A stretch of 64,000 nucleotides of DNA from Idiomarina aquatica (GTDB lineage: Bacteria; Pseudomonadota; Gammaproteobacteria; Enterobacterales; Alteromonadaceae), in the NCBI RefSeq assembly GCF_003987185.1, contig NZ_PIPS01000003.1, forward strand, positions 286,654-350,653, given 5' to 3'. Each line of letters begins with the position of its first letter. The stretch's first letter is position 1. Below the pieces are notes generated by a model, which ran no database searches, was not told the DNA's origin, and worked only from the letters and a program-made list of their open reading frames with translations. The position numbers were made by a program, and so were the translations under genes. Positions 18,667 through 27,226 of this stretch are shown here, in pieces.

Positions 18667-19284
18667 CTACACCTTAGCAGAAGGTAACGCCTTCATGCGT
18701 TCATACCACTGTTTAAGGTTCGGGTAGGCGTCGGTCACACGTAGGTTAACGACTTTGCCAAAATCGACCGAACAAAACGCGTTGATATCGGCTGCGGTGA
18801 GGCGACCAAACGCAATGTAGTCTTTGTCCTGTAGGTGCTGGTTCAGAAAGTCAAAAAACTCGGTGGCTGCTTTGATGTTGCTCTCGCCCCATTCCTTAAT
18901 CGGGTTCATGCGGTGTTTAAAGTAATCGGTGGTATGTTGAAAACCCATGCCGATGGGCAGGAACAAGTAAAAGTCGACCCAGCGGGTCCATTGTTCGATG
19001 ATGGCCTTTTCATTGGCGTTGTTGCCAAGCAGCTTGGGAGAGTCCGGGTAATGTTCTTCGAAGTAGCGACAAATCGCCGTGGTTTCGCTGATGCAGGTGC
19101 CGTCGTCCAGTTCTAATACCGGCACTTTTTTCATCGGGTTTTTATTGCAGAATTCGGTACTGAGATTTTCGCCTTTGGCTAAATCGATTTCGACTCGGGT
19201 GACCTTGTCCAGCAATCCTTTTTCGGCTAAAAACATGCGCACGCGACGCGGGTTTGGCGCTTTCGCCATTTCGTAAAGTTTCAT
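18667..19284 (-). CDS. Glutathione S-transferase family protein
   Basis: A 205-residue cytoplasmic protein with the two-domain GST fold. The N-terminal thioredoxin-like half has MKLYEMAKAPNPRRVRMFLAEKG, the cis-proline segment KKVPVLELDDGTCISET, and then AICRYFEEHYP; the C-terminal helical half follows. The Ala/Pro/Asn region where catalytic Ser, Tyr or Cys usually sits is APNPRR, so the active residue is not obvious. Substrate and role cannot be read from sequence. AGGAGG lies just upstream of the ATG, giving a secure start. Confidence 0.88.
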   Translation of the reverse strand: MKLYEMAKAPNPRRVRMFLAEKGLLDKVTRVEIDLAKGENLSTEFCNKNPMKKVPVLELDDGTCISETTAICRYFEEHYPDSPKLLGNNANEKAIIEQWTRWVDFYLFLPIGMGFQHTTDYFKHRMNPIKEWGESNIKAATEFFDFLNQHLQDKDYIAFGRLTAADINAFCSVDFGKVVNLRVTDAYPNLKQWYERMKALPSAKV

Positions 19285-19332
19285 GAGCTAACCTCCTGTT
19301 AAACTGGGTGTTAGCTCCAATTTACTCCGACT

Positions 19333-19983
19333 TTAACGAGATTGAAAGGTGCTTTTCAGGCTGTTGGCGAAGGCAACAAACTTTTCTTTCATGGTGCGCT
19401 TCACTTTAATCTCCAGTGAGCCTAATACTTGTGTCCCTTCGATGTTCAGGTGAGGGGGCTGTTGTAAGTGGCCCATAGAAGGTGCTTTATTCTCGGTTGA
19501 CCCCAGAATATTAAACACATTGGTGCTGATGGTGACTTCCTCAGGAACAAAGATCTCGATGCTGGATAAGCCACCGATGATTTTAATGGTGACATCTGGT
19601 TGCTGAAAAATCGCATCACTAAAATCCAGCTCGACGGAGCCAAGTAACGCATAAACGGTGATGGTTCGCGGTACGGTCCAAACTCCGGAGCGTTCATTGG
19701 AAGACAAGATTGAGACAATATTTTCCGTCGCTTCAACGCGACCTGCTCCATAATGCGGCGCAAATTGGCGGGCCTTGATGTTGTCGTAAGAGGAGTCAGG
19801 CTTGAGCTCAAGGTCTGCCACTAAATCAGCAAGCTGGGCATGCGAGGTTGCGTCCATTGCCGCATCAAGACGACGTTCAAAGGCCTCCGCAGAAATGATG
19901 CCGTGACTGTAATTCATGACCAACTGGTCGATGGTTTCTTCCCGTACCTGCTCAAGCGGGCGATCTTCAAAGGTTACCGCCAT
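19333..19983 (-). CDS. LiaF-like protein with a DUF1707-type N-terminal domain
   Basis: A 216-residue protein without a signal peptide or membrane segment. Residues about 10-60 (VREETIDQLVMNYSHGIIS, AFERRLDAAMDA) resemble the short helical DUF1707/SHOCT-like domain. Residues about 90-200 form a beta-rich part with the repeating pattern of LiaF C-terminal domains (VYALLGSVELDFSDA, GGLSSIEIFVPE, NILGSTENKA, QVLGSLEIKV). Proteins of this kind are linked to cell-envelope stress sensing in other bacteria, but here no partner kinase is adjacent, so function is open. Transcribed alone, with a 176-base divergent region before the next gene. Confidence 0.75.
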   Translation of the reverse strand: MAVTFEDRPLEQVREETIDQLVMNYSHGIISAEAFERRLDAAMDATSHAQLADLVADLELKPDSSYDNIKARQFAPHYGAGRVEATENIVSILSSNERSGVWTVPRTITVYALLGSVELDFSDAIFQQPDVTIKIIGGLSSIEIFVPEEVTISTNVFNILGSTENKAPSMGHLQQPPHLNIEGTQVLGSLEIKVKRTMKEKFVAFANSLKSTFQSR

Positions 19984-20159
19984 AATGTTCCCCGGTTATG
20001 GATATCTTTTTTATTATTGGTGCTTATGCCGATAAACGCAAAACAGCTTTCTTTTTATAAAACATATACATAACAAGTTCTTACAAATGGACATACAATA
20101 ACCGTTGGGATTTATTATGATGCTTGGTTATAACGTCGTTTTGCCTACAAGAGGTGCTT

Positions 20160-20912
20160 ATGCGCAAGGTGTTACTGTCACTTACCATACTGGTATTGCT
20201 GGTGCCAACGGTGCTGGCGAAAAGCTGGGATGTCTATGTCATCAGCGCAATGCACGGCTACCATAAAGACCACCCAAGCTTTAATTACGACCATCTTTAT
20301 AAGGTGGTTGAGCGGTTGGAGCCCGACCTTGTGGGGGTTGAGATCCGACCCGAAGATATCGGTGAGGACTCTCGCTACCTAAACGCCAATTATCCGCTCG
20401 AAATGGTCGAGTTGGCGCAACGTTTTTCGGGTCGAGTGTTTGGTTTTGATTGGCTCGGTGATGCGATTACCGGACAACCGATCCCCAAAAACTATTGGCA
20501 GACGCTAACGGTTAAAAAACTTGAGCGGGAGTTAGATAAAGAGCAAGCCGTAATGGCGCGACGACCGCCGAAATTAGATGAACTGCAATCACAGCAGCAA
20601 GCGTTGTTGCAGAGCGCGACGGTCGAAAGTCTGATGGACGGACGCTATGGGCAACTGACACGTGCCATTGATCAGCAACAACAACTGTGGCTCGGCAAAA
20701 CTCGTTACCAGGCAATATTGGACTTTAACCAGCGACGCGATGAAAAGATAGCGGAAAACATCGTCCGCGTCATGAATGCGCGCAGCGGCGGCACTCTGGT
20801 CGTTGTGACCGGTGCCGACCATCGTACGTTCATTGTCGAAAACCTGGAGCGAGCGTTTGGCGCTGGTATCAGAGTCCATCAGTCATTGCCCGTTACTTCA
20901 GTTGTTCATTAA
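20160..20912 (+). CDS. Secreted TraB/EreA-like protein (first copy)
   Basis: A 250-residue exported protein of unknown activity. The ATG at 20160 has AGAGGTG upstream and begins a signal peptide (MRKVLLSLTILVLLVPTVLA). The mature part shows three spaced motifs typical of the TraB/GumN/EreA-like group: an early ISAMHGYHKDH, then LVGVEIRPEDI, and a late VVVTGADHRTFIVENL. The middle is Gln/Lys-rich and helical. A second, larger protein with the same motif order lies at 25830-27038. Family members include predicted metal-dependent hydrolases, but catalysis is unproven here. Its 3' end overlaps the convergent small gene by 20 bases. Confidence 0.65.
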   Translation: MRKVLLSLTILVLLVPTVLAKSWDVYVISAMHGYHKDHPSFNYDHLYKVVERLEPDLVGVEIRPEDIGEDSRYLNANYPLEMVELAQRFSGRVFGFDWLGDAITGQPIPKNYWQTLTVKKLERELDKEQAVMARRPPKLDELQSQQQALLQSATVESLMDGRYGQLTRAIDQQQQLWLGKTRYQAILDFNQRRDEKIAENIVRVMNARSGGTLVVVTGADHRTFIVENLERAFGAGIRVHQSLPVTSVVH

Positions 20913-21075
20913 GGCTGTTTGCCGAGCATTTTAATAACAACTGTTTTAATACACAGCGACTCTCGCTGTCGCAGCAGCGAATGTCGCTGGCAACCAACTG
21001 CCGTTGTTGCATCAGCCGCATCAACTGGCTTGATTCAATTTCCAGGCGGACACGGTTATTTTGTTGAGGACGCAT
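20893..21075 (-). CDS. Small cysteine-containing protein, second gene of a Fur-box operon
   Basis: A 60-residue protein (MRPQQNNRVRLEIESS...) that I do not recognise. It has four cysteines, three in a CCDSESRC cluster and one near the end. It is likely real: GAGGAG lies 7 bases before the ATG, its start overlaps the end of the upstream gene by 20 bases, and both are on the same strand. The paired arrangement and the Fur-like box suggest an iron-related role, but nothing in the protein proves it. Confidence 0.6.
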   Translation of the reverse strand: MRPQQNNRVRLEIESSQLMRLMQQRQLVASDIRCCDSESRCVLKQLLLKCSANSLNEQLK

Positions 21076-21463
21076 ACCTTGTCTCCTCGCGAAAACGTTC
21101 CAGATGTAAATGCCGGCAAGCTTTTTCGGCTAACGCCTGAAATCCCCGCAAACGCTTTAGATTGTCGTCCGAGTCGGCCTGTTCCAGCCAATGCGCCAGT
21201 TGTTTAAACAGAGCATGGTAGGTACTCAGCGTATCAGCATGGTGTTGCAGGCGAAATTGCACGCCCATGATGATGAGGCTGGCAGTGACGTAATTTTGCT
21301 GTGCATTGGCGCCGAGCACCTCATCGTCACTGGCCGCAAGAGCCGATGCGCGCGCTTTCGTTAACAGCCGGAGGGCATTATCAAGTTGCCCTTGCTGCAA
21401 TTTGCCGGAAGCCGCATGGAACATTTGATGAAAGCGATGATTCTCGACGATAGCGCATGACAT
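21056..21463 (-). CDS. Uncharacterised helical protein, first gene of a Fur-box operon
   Basis: A 135-residue cytoplasmic protein with no recognised family. It is predicted to be nearly all helical, with a repeat-like first part (FHAASGKLQQGQLDNALRLL, then KARASALAASDDEVLGA) that resembles TPR helices. Histidines and cysteines are scattered but form no clear metal site. A TAGGG sequence lies before the ATG. The promoter upstream carries a Fur-like box in its spacer, so expression in iron limitation is likely. Followed by the 60-residue gene with a short overlap. Confidence 0.65.
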   Translation of the reverse strand: MSCAIVENHRFHQMFHAASGKLQQGQLDNALRLLTKARASALAASDDEVLGANAQQNYVTASLIIMGVQFRLQHHADTLSTYHALFKQLAHWLEQADSDDNLKRLRGFQALAEKACRHLHLERFREETRYASSTK

Positions 21464-21499
21464 AGTAAAACCCTACTGATGGTTGACGATGACCCAACA

Positions 21500-21528
21500 A
21501 TAGTACAAATGAGAATCGTTCGCAACAA
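21500..21528 (-). promoter_or_regulatory. Promoter with an embedded Fur-like box
   Basis: On the minus strand, TTGTTG (plus positions 21523-21528) and TACTAT (21500-21505) are 17 bases apart. Overlapping the spacer at 21508-21526 is AATGAGAATCGTTCGCAAC, which matches the 7-1-7 Fur pattern TGATAAT-N-ATTATCA at about 10 of 14 positions (TGAGAAT, C, GTTCGCA). Repressor binding there would block the promoter of the 21056-21463 gene. Confidence 0.55.
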
Positions 21529-21532
21529 TGAA

Positions 21533-21766
21533 TTAACGCTTTGCGCCAAACAATATCTTGTCGCTGTTGAACAGTGCCACAAGCAACCAGAAGCCGAAGA
21601 AAATTAACGTCGTCCACCCCATCGTGGACCAGCTCCAGAAGTCGTCGTCGCCCAGTAAAAGCTCACTGACCAGCCAATACATACCAAGTGCTAACAGCAT
21701 CGAAGGCAACAGCACCAGGACAATCAGCAAGGGGATTTTAATGTGCTCGTAAATACGTTTTAACAT
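21533..21766 (-). CDS. Small membrane protein with two membrane segments
   Basis: A 77-residue protein that I do not recognise. Two hydrophobic stretches (about 10-35, IPLLIVLVLLPSMLLALGMYW, split by a short acidic turn GDDDF; and about 48-66, TTLIFFGFWLLVALF) indicate an integral inner-membrane protein with basic ends. No strong ribosome binding site is visible, which lowers confidence. It lies between the Fur-box operon and the hydrolase gene, all on the minus strand, but with its own 90-base upstream gap. Confidence 0.5.
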   Translation of the reverse strand: MLKRIYEHIKIPLLIVLVLLPSMLLALGMYWLVSELLLGDDDFWSWSTMGWTTLIFFGFWLLVALFNSDKILFGAKR

Positions 21767-21856
21767 GACGAAACTTATGGGTTGAGGATAAGTCGCCAGT
21801 ATAGCCTTTAGTAAGGTTCAGTGTCAGTACTCATACAAGCGACGCGACTACAGGGG

Positions 21857-22819
21857 TTACACTTGTGAGAGTAACCATTCAATCATCTGGTCACGACTTG
21901 TTTCTGAGTAATGAACCTTTTGCCAGTCACCGGAGTAGCATTTAGGTGCAATTTTGAACGCATGTTCTTGGTTGGCTCCAACAAAGTAGTGAATATGTTG
22001 CGGTATTCCCGCAGGAAAAAGTTCATTCAGTGTCTGGATACTGTGTTCCGGACTCACCAATGGATCGTTTTCCGCGAACATAAGAAGCAATGGGGCCGTT
22101 GTTGCTTGTAGGTAACTATCAGGCGAGAAATCTTTGATTATCTTTAACTGTTTGAGGTTGCCCCACCAACCAAACCAAGAAACAAAGCGGAGCGTCCAAT
22201 CCACATTGCTTGTGGCTTTCCGGTAGGCGGCCTTCTCATCAAGATCGTCGTCGCACTGATAGCCGCTGGCATAGTCATTGATTAACTGCTCACGGACGCT
22301 GAAGGTTGGGCCGGCCATGCTAATACCACCGGCAAACAGCGCAGGGTATTCCGCTAATGCGATTTGTGTAATCCACCCCCCTTGGCTATGTCCGGCAACA
22401 AACACCTTTTTAGGGTCAACCCAGTCTTGGTTATGCAAAAACCGGGCGACGTTAGCTGCGTCAACGGCTCTTTGCTCAAACGACGTGTTATACCAGGTGC
22501 CAGAAGATTTTCCCGTTCCCCGCTTGTCAAACGACGCTATCGTGAACCCCTTTTTAAGCAGTGGTTCTTCAAAAAAGAAGCGTAAGAACTTTTCATAGGT
22601 GCGTGTCGTTGAGAACTCACCAGAGCCAAAAAGAAACAGAACGACCGGTCCGGGCTCATGAGATTCAGCGGGTCGGGAGACCTGTAAATAAAGGTTCTCA
22701 TTTTCACTCTCGACGAAAAAAGATTCTCGTATCGGAGCATCAATGGGTTTTGCAACGACGGTATAGGTCGCCATTAATGCAGCAAAACTGATCGCAAAAA
22801 AAATGATAGAGCGTTTCAT
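21857..22819 (-). CDS. Exported alpha/beta-hydrolase
   Basis: A 320-residue serine hydrolase with an N-terminal signal or anchor (MKRSIIFFAISFAALMATYT). The nucleophile elbow is VAGHSQGGW (catalytic Ser), the oxyanion region is LFLFGSGEFS, SFDKRGTGKSS follows, and the acid and His are likely in MFAENDPLVSP and GANQEHAF. The pattern resembles the group of dienelactone-hydrolase-like and acyl-peptidase-like proteins. The substrate is unknown. A strong GAGGATCACC ribosome binding site precedes the ATG. It is divergent from the CadC-like regulator across a 219-base region with direct repeats, so that regulator may control it. Confidence 0.85.
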   Translation of the reverse strand: MKRSIIFFAISFAALMATYTVVAKPIDAPIRESFFVESENENLYLQVSRPAESHEPGPVVLFLFGSGEFSTTRTYEKFLRFFFEEPLLKKGFTIASFDKRGTGKSSGTWYNTSFEQRAVDAANVARFLHNQDWVDPKKVFVAGHSQGGWITQIALAEYPALFAGGISMAGPTFSVREQLINDYASGYQCDDDLDEKAAYRKATSNVDWTLRFVSWFGWWGNLKQLKIIKDFSPDSYLQATTAPLLLMFAENDPLVSPEHSIQTLNELFPAGIPQHIHYFVGANQEHAFKIAPKCYSGDWQKVHYSETSRDQMIEWLLSQV

Positions 22820-22883
22820 AGGTGATCCTCATCACGATGGTTAATAACACGTCTATTCTTGTGGAACGAACAAATATTGTGCA

Positions 22884-22901
22884 GTTAATAAGGGTTAATA
22901 A
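22884..22901. promoter_or_regulatory. 10-base-period direct repeats, candidate regulator site
   Basis: GTTAATAA occurs at 22884-22891 and 22894-22901, a 10-base period, and once more at 22840-22847. The second copy runs into a 12-base perfect palindrome (TAATCCGGATTA, 22899-22910). OmpR/CadC-type winged-helix proteins commonly bind direct repeats of about this period, and the gene starting at 23039 encodes such a protein. Confidence 0.4.
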
Positions 22902-23038
22902 TCCGGATTAACATTTTTTAATATCGCATCTGTCGCGTTTTGCCGACATTGTCGCCAGAAGCAAAGCAAACTAAACTGGAACCCATCGCGATTTTAGTAA
23001 TAATTAGCTACTTAGTTTAACAATCAAGCGGGTGTAAG

Positions 23039-24433
23039 GTGTCTCACAGCTATAAGTTCGGTCAGTGGCAATATGTACCGAGTGACTCTCAGCTCATTAA
23101 CAGTCATGGAGAGCGTGTTACTATTGAACCGAGGCTCGGACGCCTTATCGAAATTTTCTGTACTCATCCCGGAGAAAAACTGAGTCGAGACTTTCTACTG
23201 CGCGAGGTTTGGGCGCCCCGTGTGGTTTCAGAAGAAAGCTTGACGGTGGCCATCAGTCAGTTGCGAAAACAACTTGATCCGGAAAACTCAGCAGCTTATA
23301 TCCGAACCATTCCCGGTCACGGGTACTTGTGGAAACCAACCACAGAAAAAGTCGACGTATCAAAACAAAAAACGCGTTATTCAACGTCGTTGATTGCCGG
23401 CATGGCTCTGGCCGTGATTGCCGTAGCTGTTACGCTCATGTTGTTATTGATACCCGATGGGCCGGTTGAACATCACGCGTCAGCAAACACCGTGTTCGAA
23501 GAGAAATTACGTCGGGCTAATGAGCTGGTCGCCAATGGAGGTGATAATGATGAAGCCATTCGCCTGTATCGTTCGGTGTTAAAAGATGCGCCAAATGCTG
23601 ATGCATATTTAGGTCTTACCCGCGCAAAACTTGCAAGGATATCGCGACACGATATCCCTGCTCACTCGGAAGAACTGATCCAACTTATGAAACGGGCGCT
23701 CGAAGAAAATCCAGACGTAAATGAGGGCGAGTGGCTGTTAGGTATGCTGTATTTTTATGGTGACTGGAATTTTCCGGAAGCCAAACGGCTGTTGCTTAAT
23801 GAATACAATAGAGGCAACCGCACCCCGCGCTTTTTGCTCGAGTTTTCTGAAGTTATGCTGGCGTTAGGTGAGTCCGAATTAGTGGGTAGCGCAATTCGTA
23901 GCCTTCGGGAAAATCACCCTGAATTTTACTCGGCTCCCATGCTGGCCTGGTTGCACTTGATGCAAGATCAACATCAAAAAGCGGCGAGAGAGATAGAGCG
24001 CATACTTGCTGCTGAACCAGACAGCTATAATTTGCACGTTTCTGCGCAGAATACGGCATATCTTAATGGTGACTATGGAAAAGCCTGGTACCACTTAAAA
24101 GCTCTGATTGATGATGCGGATATTCCTCAGCAGCAGAAAAACAGGCTCGAAGCCGTCTATCAAGAGCAGGGACTCGTGGGCGTGCATGCTGAGTTAATGA
24201 AAAAACCGCTCTCCGAGCGACTGGGTCATTACCGGTCGCCAGTATCCAATGCTCGTCATGCGATCGTTGCGGGGTACTACGACGACGCCATTCGGTTTTT
24301 ATCTGAAGCCATAAAAAACCGTGAATGGGAAGTGCTTTGGCTACTTGCTGATCCCCATTATGACCCGTTGCAAGCTCACCCAGGGTATACCGCTCTGGTT
24401 GCCGAATTTAAAAGGCTGACAAAGGCACATTAA
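23039..24433 (+). CDS. Membrane-anchored CadC-like transcriptional regulator with TPR-like periplasmic domain
   Basis: A one-component regulator of 464 residues. Residues 1 to about 100 form an OmpR/PhoB-type winged helix (VTIEPRLGRLIEIFCTHPGE, LSRDFLLREVWAPRVVSEES, IRTIPGHGYLW), a single membrane segment spans about 118-140 (TSLIAGMALAVIAVAVTLML), and the rest is periplasmic and helical with TPR-like repeats. This is the ToxR/CadC layout, in which an outside signal changes DNA binding. The start is a GTG with only a weak ribosome binding site. The hydrolase gene (divergent) and the beta-propeller gene downstream are plausible targets. Confidence 0.88.
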   Translation: MSHSYKFGQWQYVPSDSQLINSHGERVTIEPRLGRLIEIFCTHPGEKLSRDFLLREVWAPRVVSEESLTVAISQLRKQLDPENSAAYIRTIPGHGYLWKPTTEKVDVSKQKTRYSTSLIAGMALAVIAVAVTLMLLLIPDGPVEHHASANTVFEEKLRRANELVANGGDNDEAIRLYRSVLKDAPNADAYLGLTRAKLARISRHDIPAHSEELIQLMKRALEENPDVNEGEWLLGMLYFYGDWNFPEAKRLLLNEYNRGNRTPRFLLEFSEVMLALGESELVGSAIRSLRENHPEFYSAPMLAWLHLMQDQHQKAAREIERILAAEPDSYNLHVSAQNTAYLNGDYGKAWYHLKALIDDADIPQQQKNRLEAVYQEQGLVGVHAELMKKPLSERLGHYRSPVSNARHAIVAGYYDDAIRFLSEAIKNREWEVLWLLADPHYDPLQAHPGYTALVAEFKRLTKAH

Positions 24434-24519
24434 CAATTATTAATTTTTCTTTATCGACCTTTATTAGGGTTTCTTTGCGCAAAGAGGAATCCTTATGGCT
24501 TTCTTAAACGGAGAAAGTC

Positions 24520-25833
24520 ATGAAAACATCATTGTCGGTTTGTATTGCACTCGTCGCTTTTTTATTCAGTCATTGCGTATCAGCAGACTGGCTAGGTTTC
24601 AAAGGTCATCAACAGCGTAACCTGGCTTTGAATGTGCCCGTTATCACCAGTCCACGGCTAGCAAAGCCACTTGATTTACCAACGCTGACCGTCGCATCGC
24701 CGCTGATTCATGGTGAACAGATTATCCTCGGCGGATTAGATGGGGTGATTTATAGTTTTTCGCGCGATAGTTACCGATTAAATTGGTTGACGCCAACAGG
24801 TGCTGCGATTCGGTCAACGCCCACCATCGTCGATGGTACTGGGTATGTGTTGAATGAAGCCGGAAAATTTCTTGCGTTTGATACGGCATCAGGAAAAATT
24901 AGCTGGGAATTTGTGACCCAAGGCGAATCTCGTTTTACTGCTCATGGCTATCTCGGTATTAAAGCAGATGAGCCTATTACCGATCCTTGGGATTACTTTT
25001 CGTCATCACCGGTTATTCATAACGAACTGGTCATTTTTGGTAGTAGTGACCAACATATTTACGCCTTGAATAAAACCGACGGCAGTGAGGTATGGCGTTT
25101 TAAAGCGCGAGACTTGATACACAGTTCTCCGGCCATCTGGGGTGAGTTACTTATTGTCGGTGGCTGGGATGGTACGTTGCTGGCGTTAAACCTAAATAGT
25201 GGCCGCGTAGTTTGGGAGTTTGAAACCGGCAAAGACCCAGATACGAAAATTTGGCAAGGTATTCAGGCTAGCCCTGCGGTTTACCGAGACCATATTTATG
25301 TTGGTAGCCGGGACGGCTTTATGTATAGGCTTGATGCGGCGTCGGGGCAGGAAGTGTGGCGATATGATATGGCGCGTTCATGGGTTTTGACAACAGCCGC
25401 CGTGGATGATGAGTTTGTCTATATCGGTTCATCCGATACTGGTTTCGCTATCGCTCTTAATCGCCTAACCGGTGAAGAGGTGTGGCGCTATGAAACCGGT
25501 GGCTGGAACTACAGTTCACCGATACTGTTCAACAACGCCGTTATCTTTAGTTCGGCTTTAGGTAAAGTTGTTGCGTTACAGCGAGATACTGGTGATGAGC
25601 TGTGGAAATTGGAGTTAGGTGCTCTTGAATCGGACACTTATCAGGTTTTAACCCAAGATAGTAAACTCGACTCGAATGCGCATAATGGCACCCGTGATAG
25701 CGCGCTTTACGGTCTTATGCATCGGGTGCTGGCAAGTGGGGGATTTCTCGCTTCTCCAGCCTGGTCAGAAGGCAAGCTGTACCTGTTGAGCACGGCTGGA
25801 GAGCTTTATGTGCTGAGCGAGCGCCAGAACTAG
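24520..25833 (+). CDS. Exported PQQ-repeat beta-propeller protein
   Basis: A 437-residue secreted protein with signal peptide (MKTSLSVCIALVAFLFSHCVSA) and a series of blades of the PQQ/BamB type, each with the pattern 'G...YALN..DG..VWRF' (for example YALNKTDGSEVWRF, LALNLNSGRVVWEF, IALNRLTGEEVWRYE). Ligand residues of true PQQ dehydrogenases are not evident, so it is more likely a structural or binding propeller than an enzyme. It lies 86 bases after the CadC-like gene on the same strand, and its last bases overlap the convergent TraB-like gene by 4. Role unknown. Confidence 0.8.
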   Translation: MKTSLSVCIALVAFLFSHCVSADWLGFKGHQQRNLALNVPVITSPRLAKPLDLPTLTVASPLIHGEQIILGGLDGVIYSFSRDSYRLNWLTPTGAAIRSTPTIVDGTGYVLNEAGKFLAFDTASGKISWEFVTQGESRFTAHGYLGIKADEPITDPWDYFSSSPVIHNELVIFGSSDQHIYALNKTDGSEVWRFKARDLIHSSPAIWGELLIVGGWDGTLLALNLNSGRVVWEFETGKDPDTKIWQGIQASPAVYRDHIYVGSRDGFMYRLDAASGQEVWRYDMARSWVLTTAAVDDEFVYIGSSDTGFAIALNRLTGEEVWRYETGGWNYSSPILFNNAVIFSSALGKVVALQRDTGDELWKLELGALESDTYQVLTQDSKLDSNAHNGTRDSALYGLMHRVLASGGFLASPAWSEGKLYLLSTAGELYVLSERQN

Positions 25834-27038
25834 CATTGTGGAAAGACAGCTTCCCAATAGTCAAAGTAATGTCGAGCCCTTGCTTTTGAAAGTGTTGTCG
25901 AGACTTCCTGTTGAAAAGACCTGACGTGTTCAGTCTTTTTTAGTCGGCAGGCAACTACAGCCGCTTCATGAAACGCCCTTGCGCGCAGCCCCATGGCTGA
26001 GAAGGGTTCGAAATCCGAGTCTATTCGTTGCTCGTTCAGTCCTGCTCTCCAGGAGGGGGATTGACCTGCTGGAATAGACTCCGCGAGATCACGCCAACGC
26101 TTTAAAAGCGAGAGAGATGGCGCTTCGTGGAACTGGTTATATTTGAGCTTTAAAACATCGTACTCGAGATTGTTATCGACGCGTTTGATGCGTTTGAGAA
26201 TGTCTCTCAACCAGTCCGTGTCAAATCCCCGGCTATGCGCATGCGAGGAAAACAGATTGGCCCAGGCAATGGCGTATAGGTCTTTTGTTTTCTCATACTG
26301 TTCTATAGTGCTCGCCGCCGGCAGAGGAAATTGTGATGAGGGCGTTAACGTCACCATGTCACTCGTTTTTAATACCCGTTCAAGATCGGGCTGATGCATA
26401 TAACCCACGACCACAACAATTCTTTTCCCGGGGTTACGTTTTGCGATCGCTTCGATGTTTCTCGCTTGAAAAAACGTTCGGTAAAGATAAAGCCGACGGG
26501 CAGCTTCAGCTTGTAACGATGAGACAGGTGTATCCATCCAGGCGGTCAATTTTTTCCTCATCGCTTGTTGATCGGCAATGTGGAAGCCTTTAACCCAGTC
26601 GAGTTCTTCGTCACTAAAACTTAGAAAACTGCGCCAGCCGGCACTTGGCCGAATTAAAGGCGTATGGAATAAATCGAAACCAAACATAAGCTGGCTGTCT
26701 TGAGCCGTCGGCTCCCAATCAAAAGGTTGTAGACTAACTCCCAGTTCGTCCGCAAATGGTATTATGATGCCCTGAATTTCATGAGTGAAGTCATAATAAT
26801 TGCCTGAGTTAAAGCGCTCTTGTGTTAATTCAACTGCGATAACATCGGGCTCGGCAGCAGCCAACCAGGCTCGGAGCACTGCGGGACGATACTCTTTAAC
26901 AAACAGTTGCGCAGAATGCGATACACCTAAAATGATCACTTCTGCTTTTTCGTCATGTGTTTCTTTTGCCAGAGAGACTTTCATGATCTCCAGCCAAAGC
27001 AATAATATAATAGCTATGATTTTCAATATGGTTGCCAT
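25830..27038 (-). CDS. Exported TraB/EreA-like protein (second copy)
   Basis: A 402-residue protein with an N-terminal hydrophobic segment (about 4-18) that is a signal peptide or anchor. It shows the same motif order as the protein at 20160-20912: VIILGVSHSAQLFV, then DVIAVELTQERF, and IVVVVGYMHQPDLERVL. It is longer because of a helical C-terminal half (about 260-402). Two related proteins only 5 kb apart suggest a shared job, though they are not close paralogues. Activity is unproven; this superfamily includes metal-dependent hydrolases and haem-binding proteins. Confidence 0.65.
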   Translation of the reverse strand: MATILKIIAIILLLWLEIMKVSLAKETHDEKAEVIILGVSHSAQLFVKEYRPAVLRAWLAAAEPDVIAVELTQERFNSGNYYDFTHEIQGIIIPFADELGVSLQPFDWEPTAQDSQLMFGFDLFHTPLIRPSAGWRSFLSFSDEELDWVKGFHIADQQAMRKKLTAWMDTPVSSLQAEAARRLYLYRTFFQARNIEAIAKRNPGKRIVVVVGYMHQPDLERVLKTSDMVTLTPSSQFPLPAASTIEQYEKTKDLYAIAWANLFSSHAHSRGFDTDWLRDILKRIKRVDNNLEYDVLKLKYNQFHEAPSLSLLKRWRDLAESIPAGQSPSWRAGLNEQRIDSDFEPFSAMGLRARAFHEAAVVACRLKKTEHVRSFQQEVSTTLSKARARHYFDYWEAVFPQC

Positions 27039-27226
27039 AACGTTATTTCCCTACGATTGTCGATAAACAAGCTGATGAGAATAAGCATTCCTCCCTCAAA
27101 GGCGAGTTAAAGACCATAAAGAAGTATAAATCACGAGGTTTTGCCTTTCTTAACCCGCGCAACGGCTAAAAAGTCGTTAACCTTTGCACCTTTGATGTTT
27201 TCAACGTAGAGGAAGTCAACTCAGTC

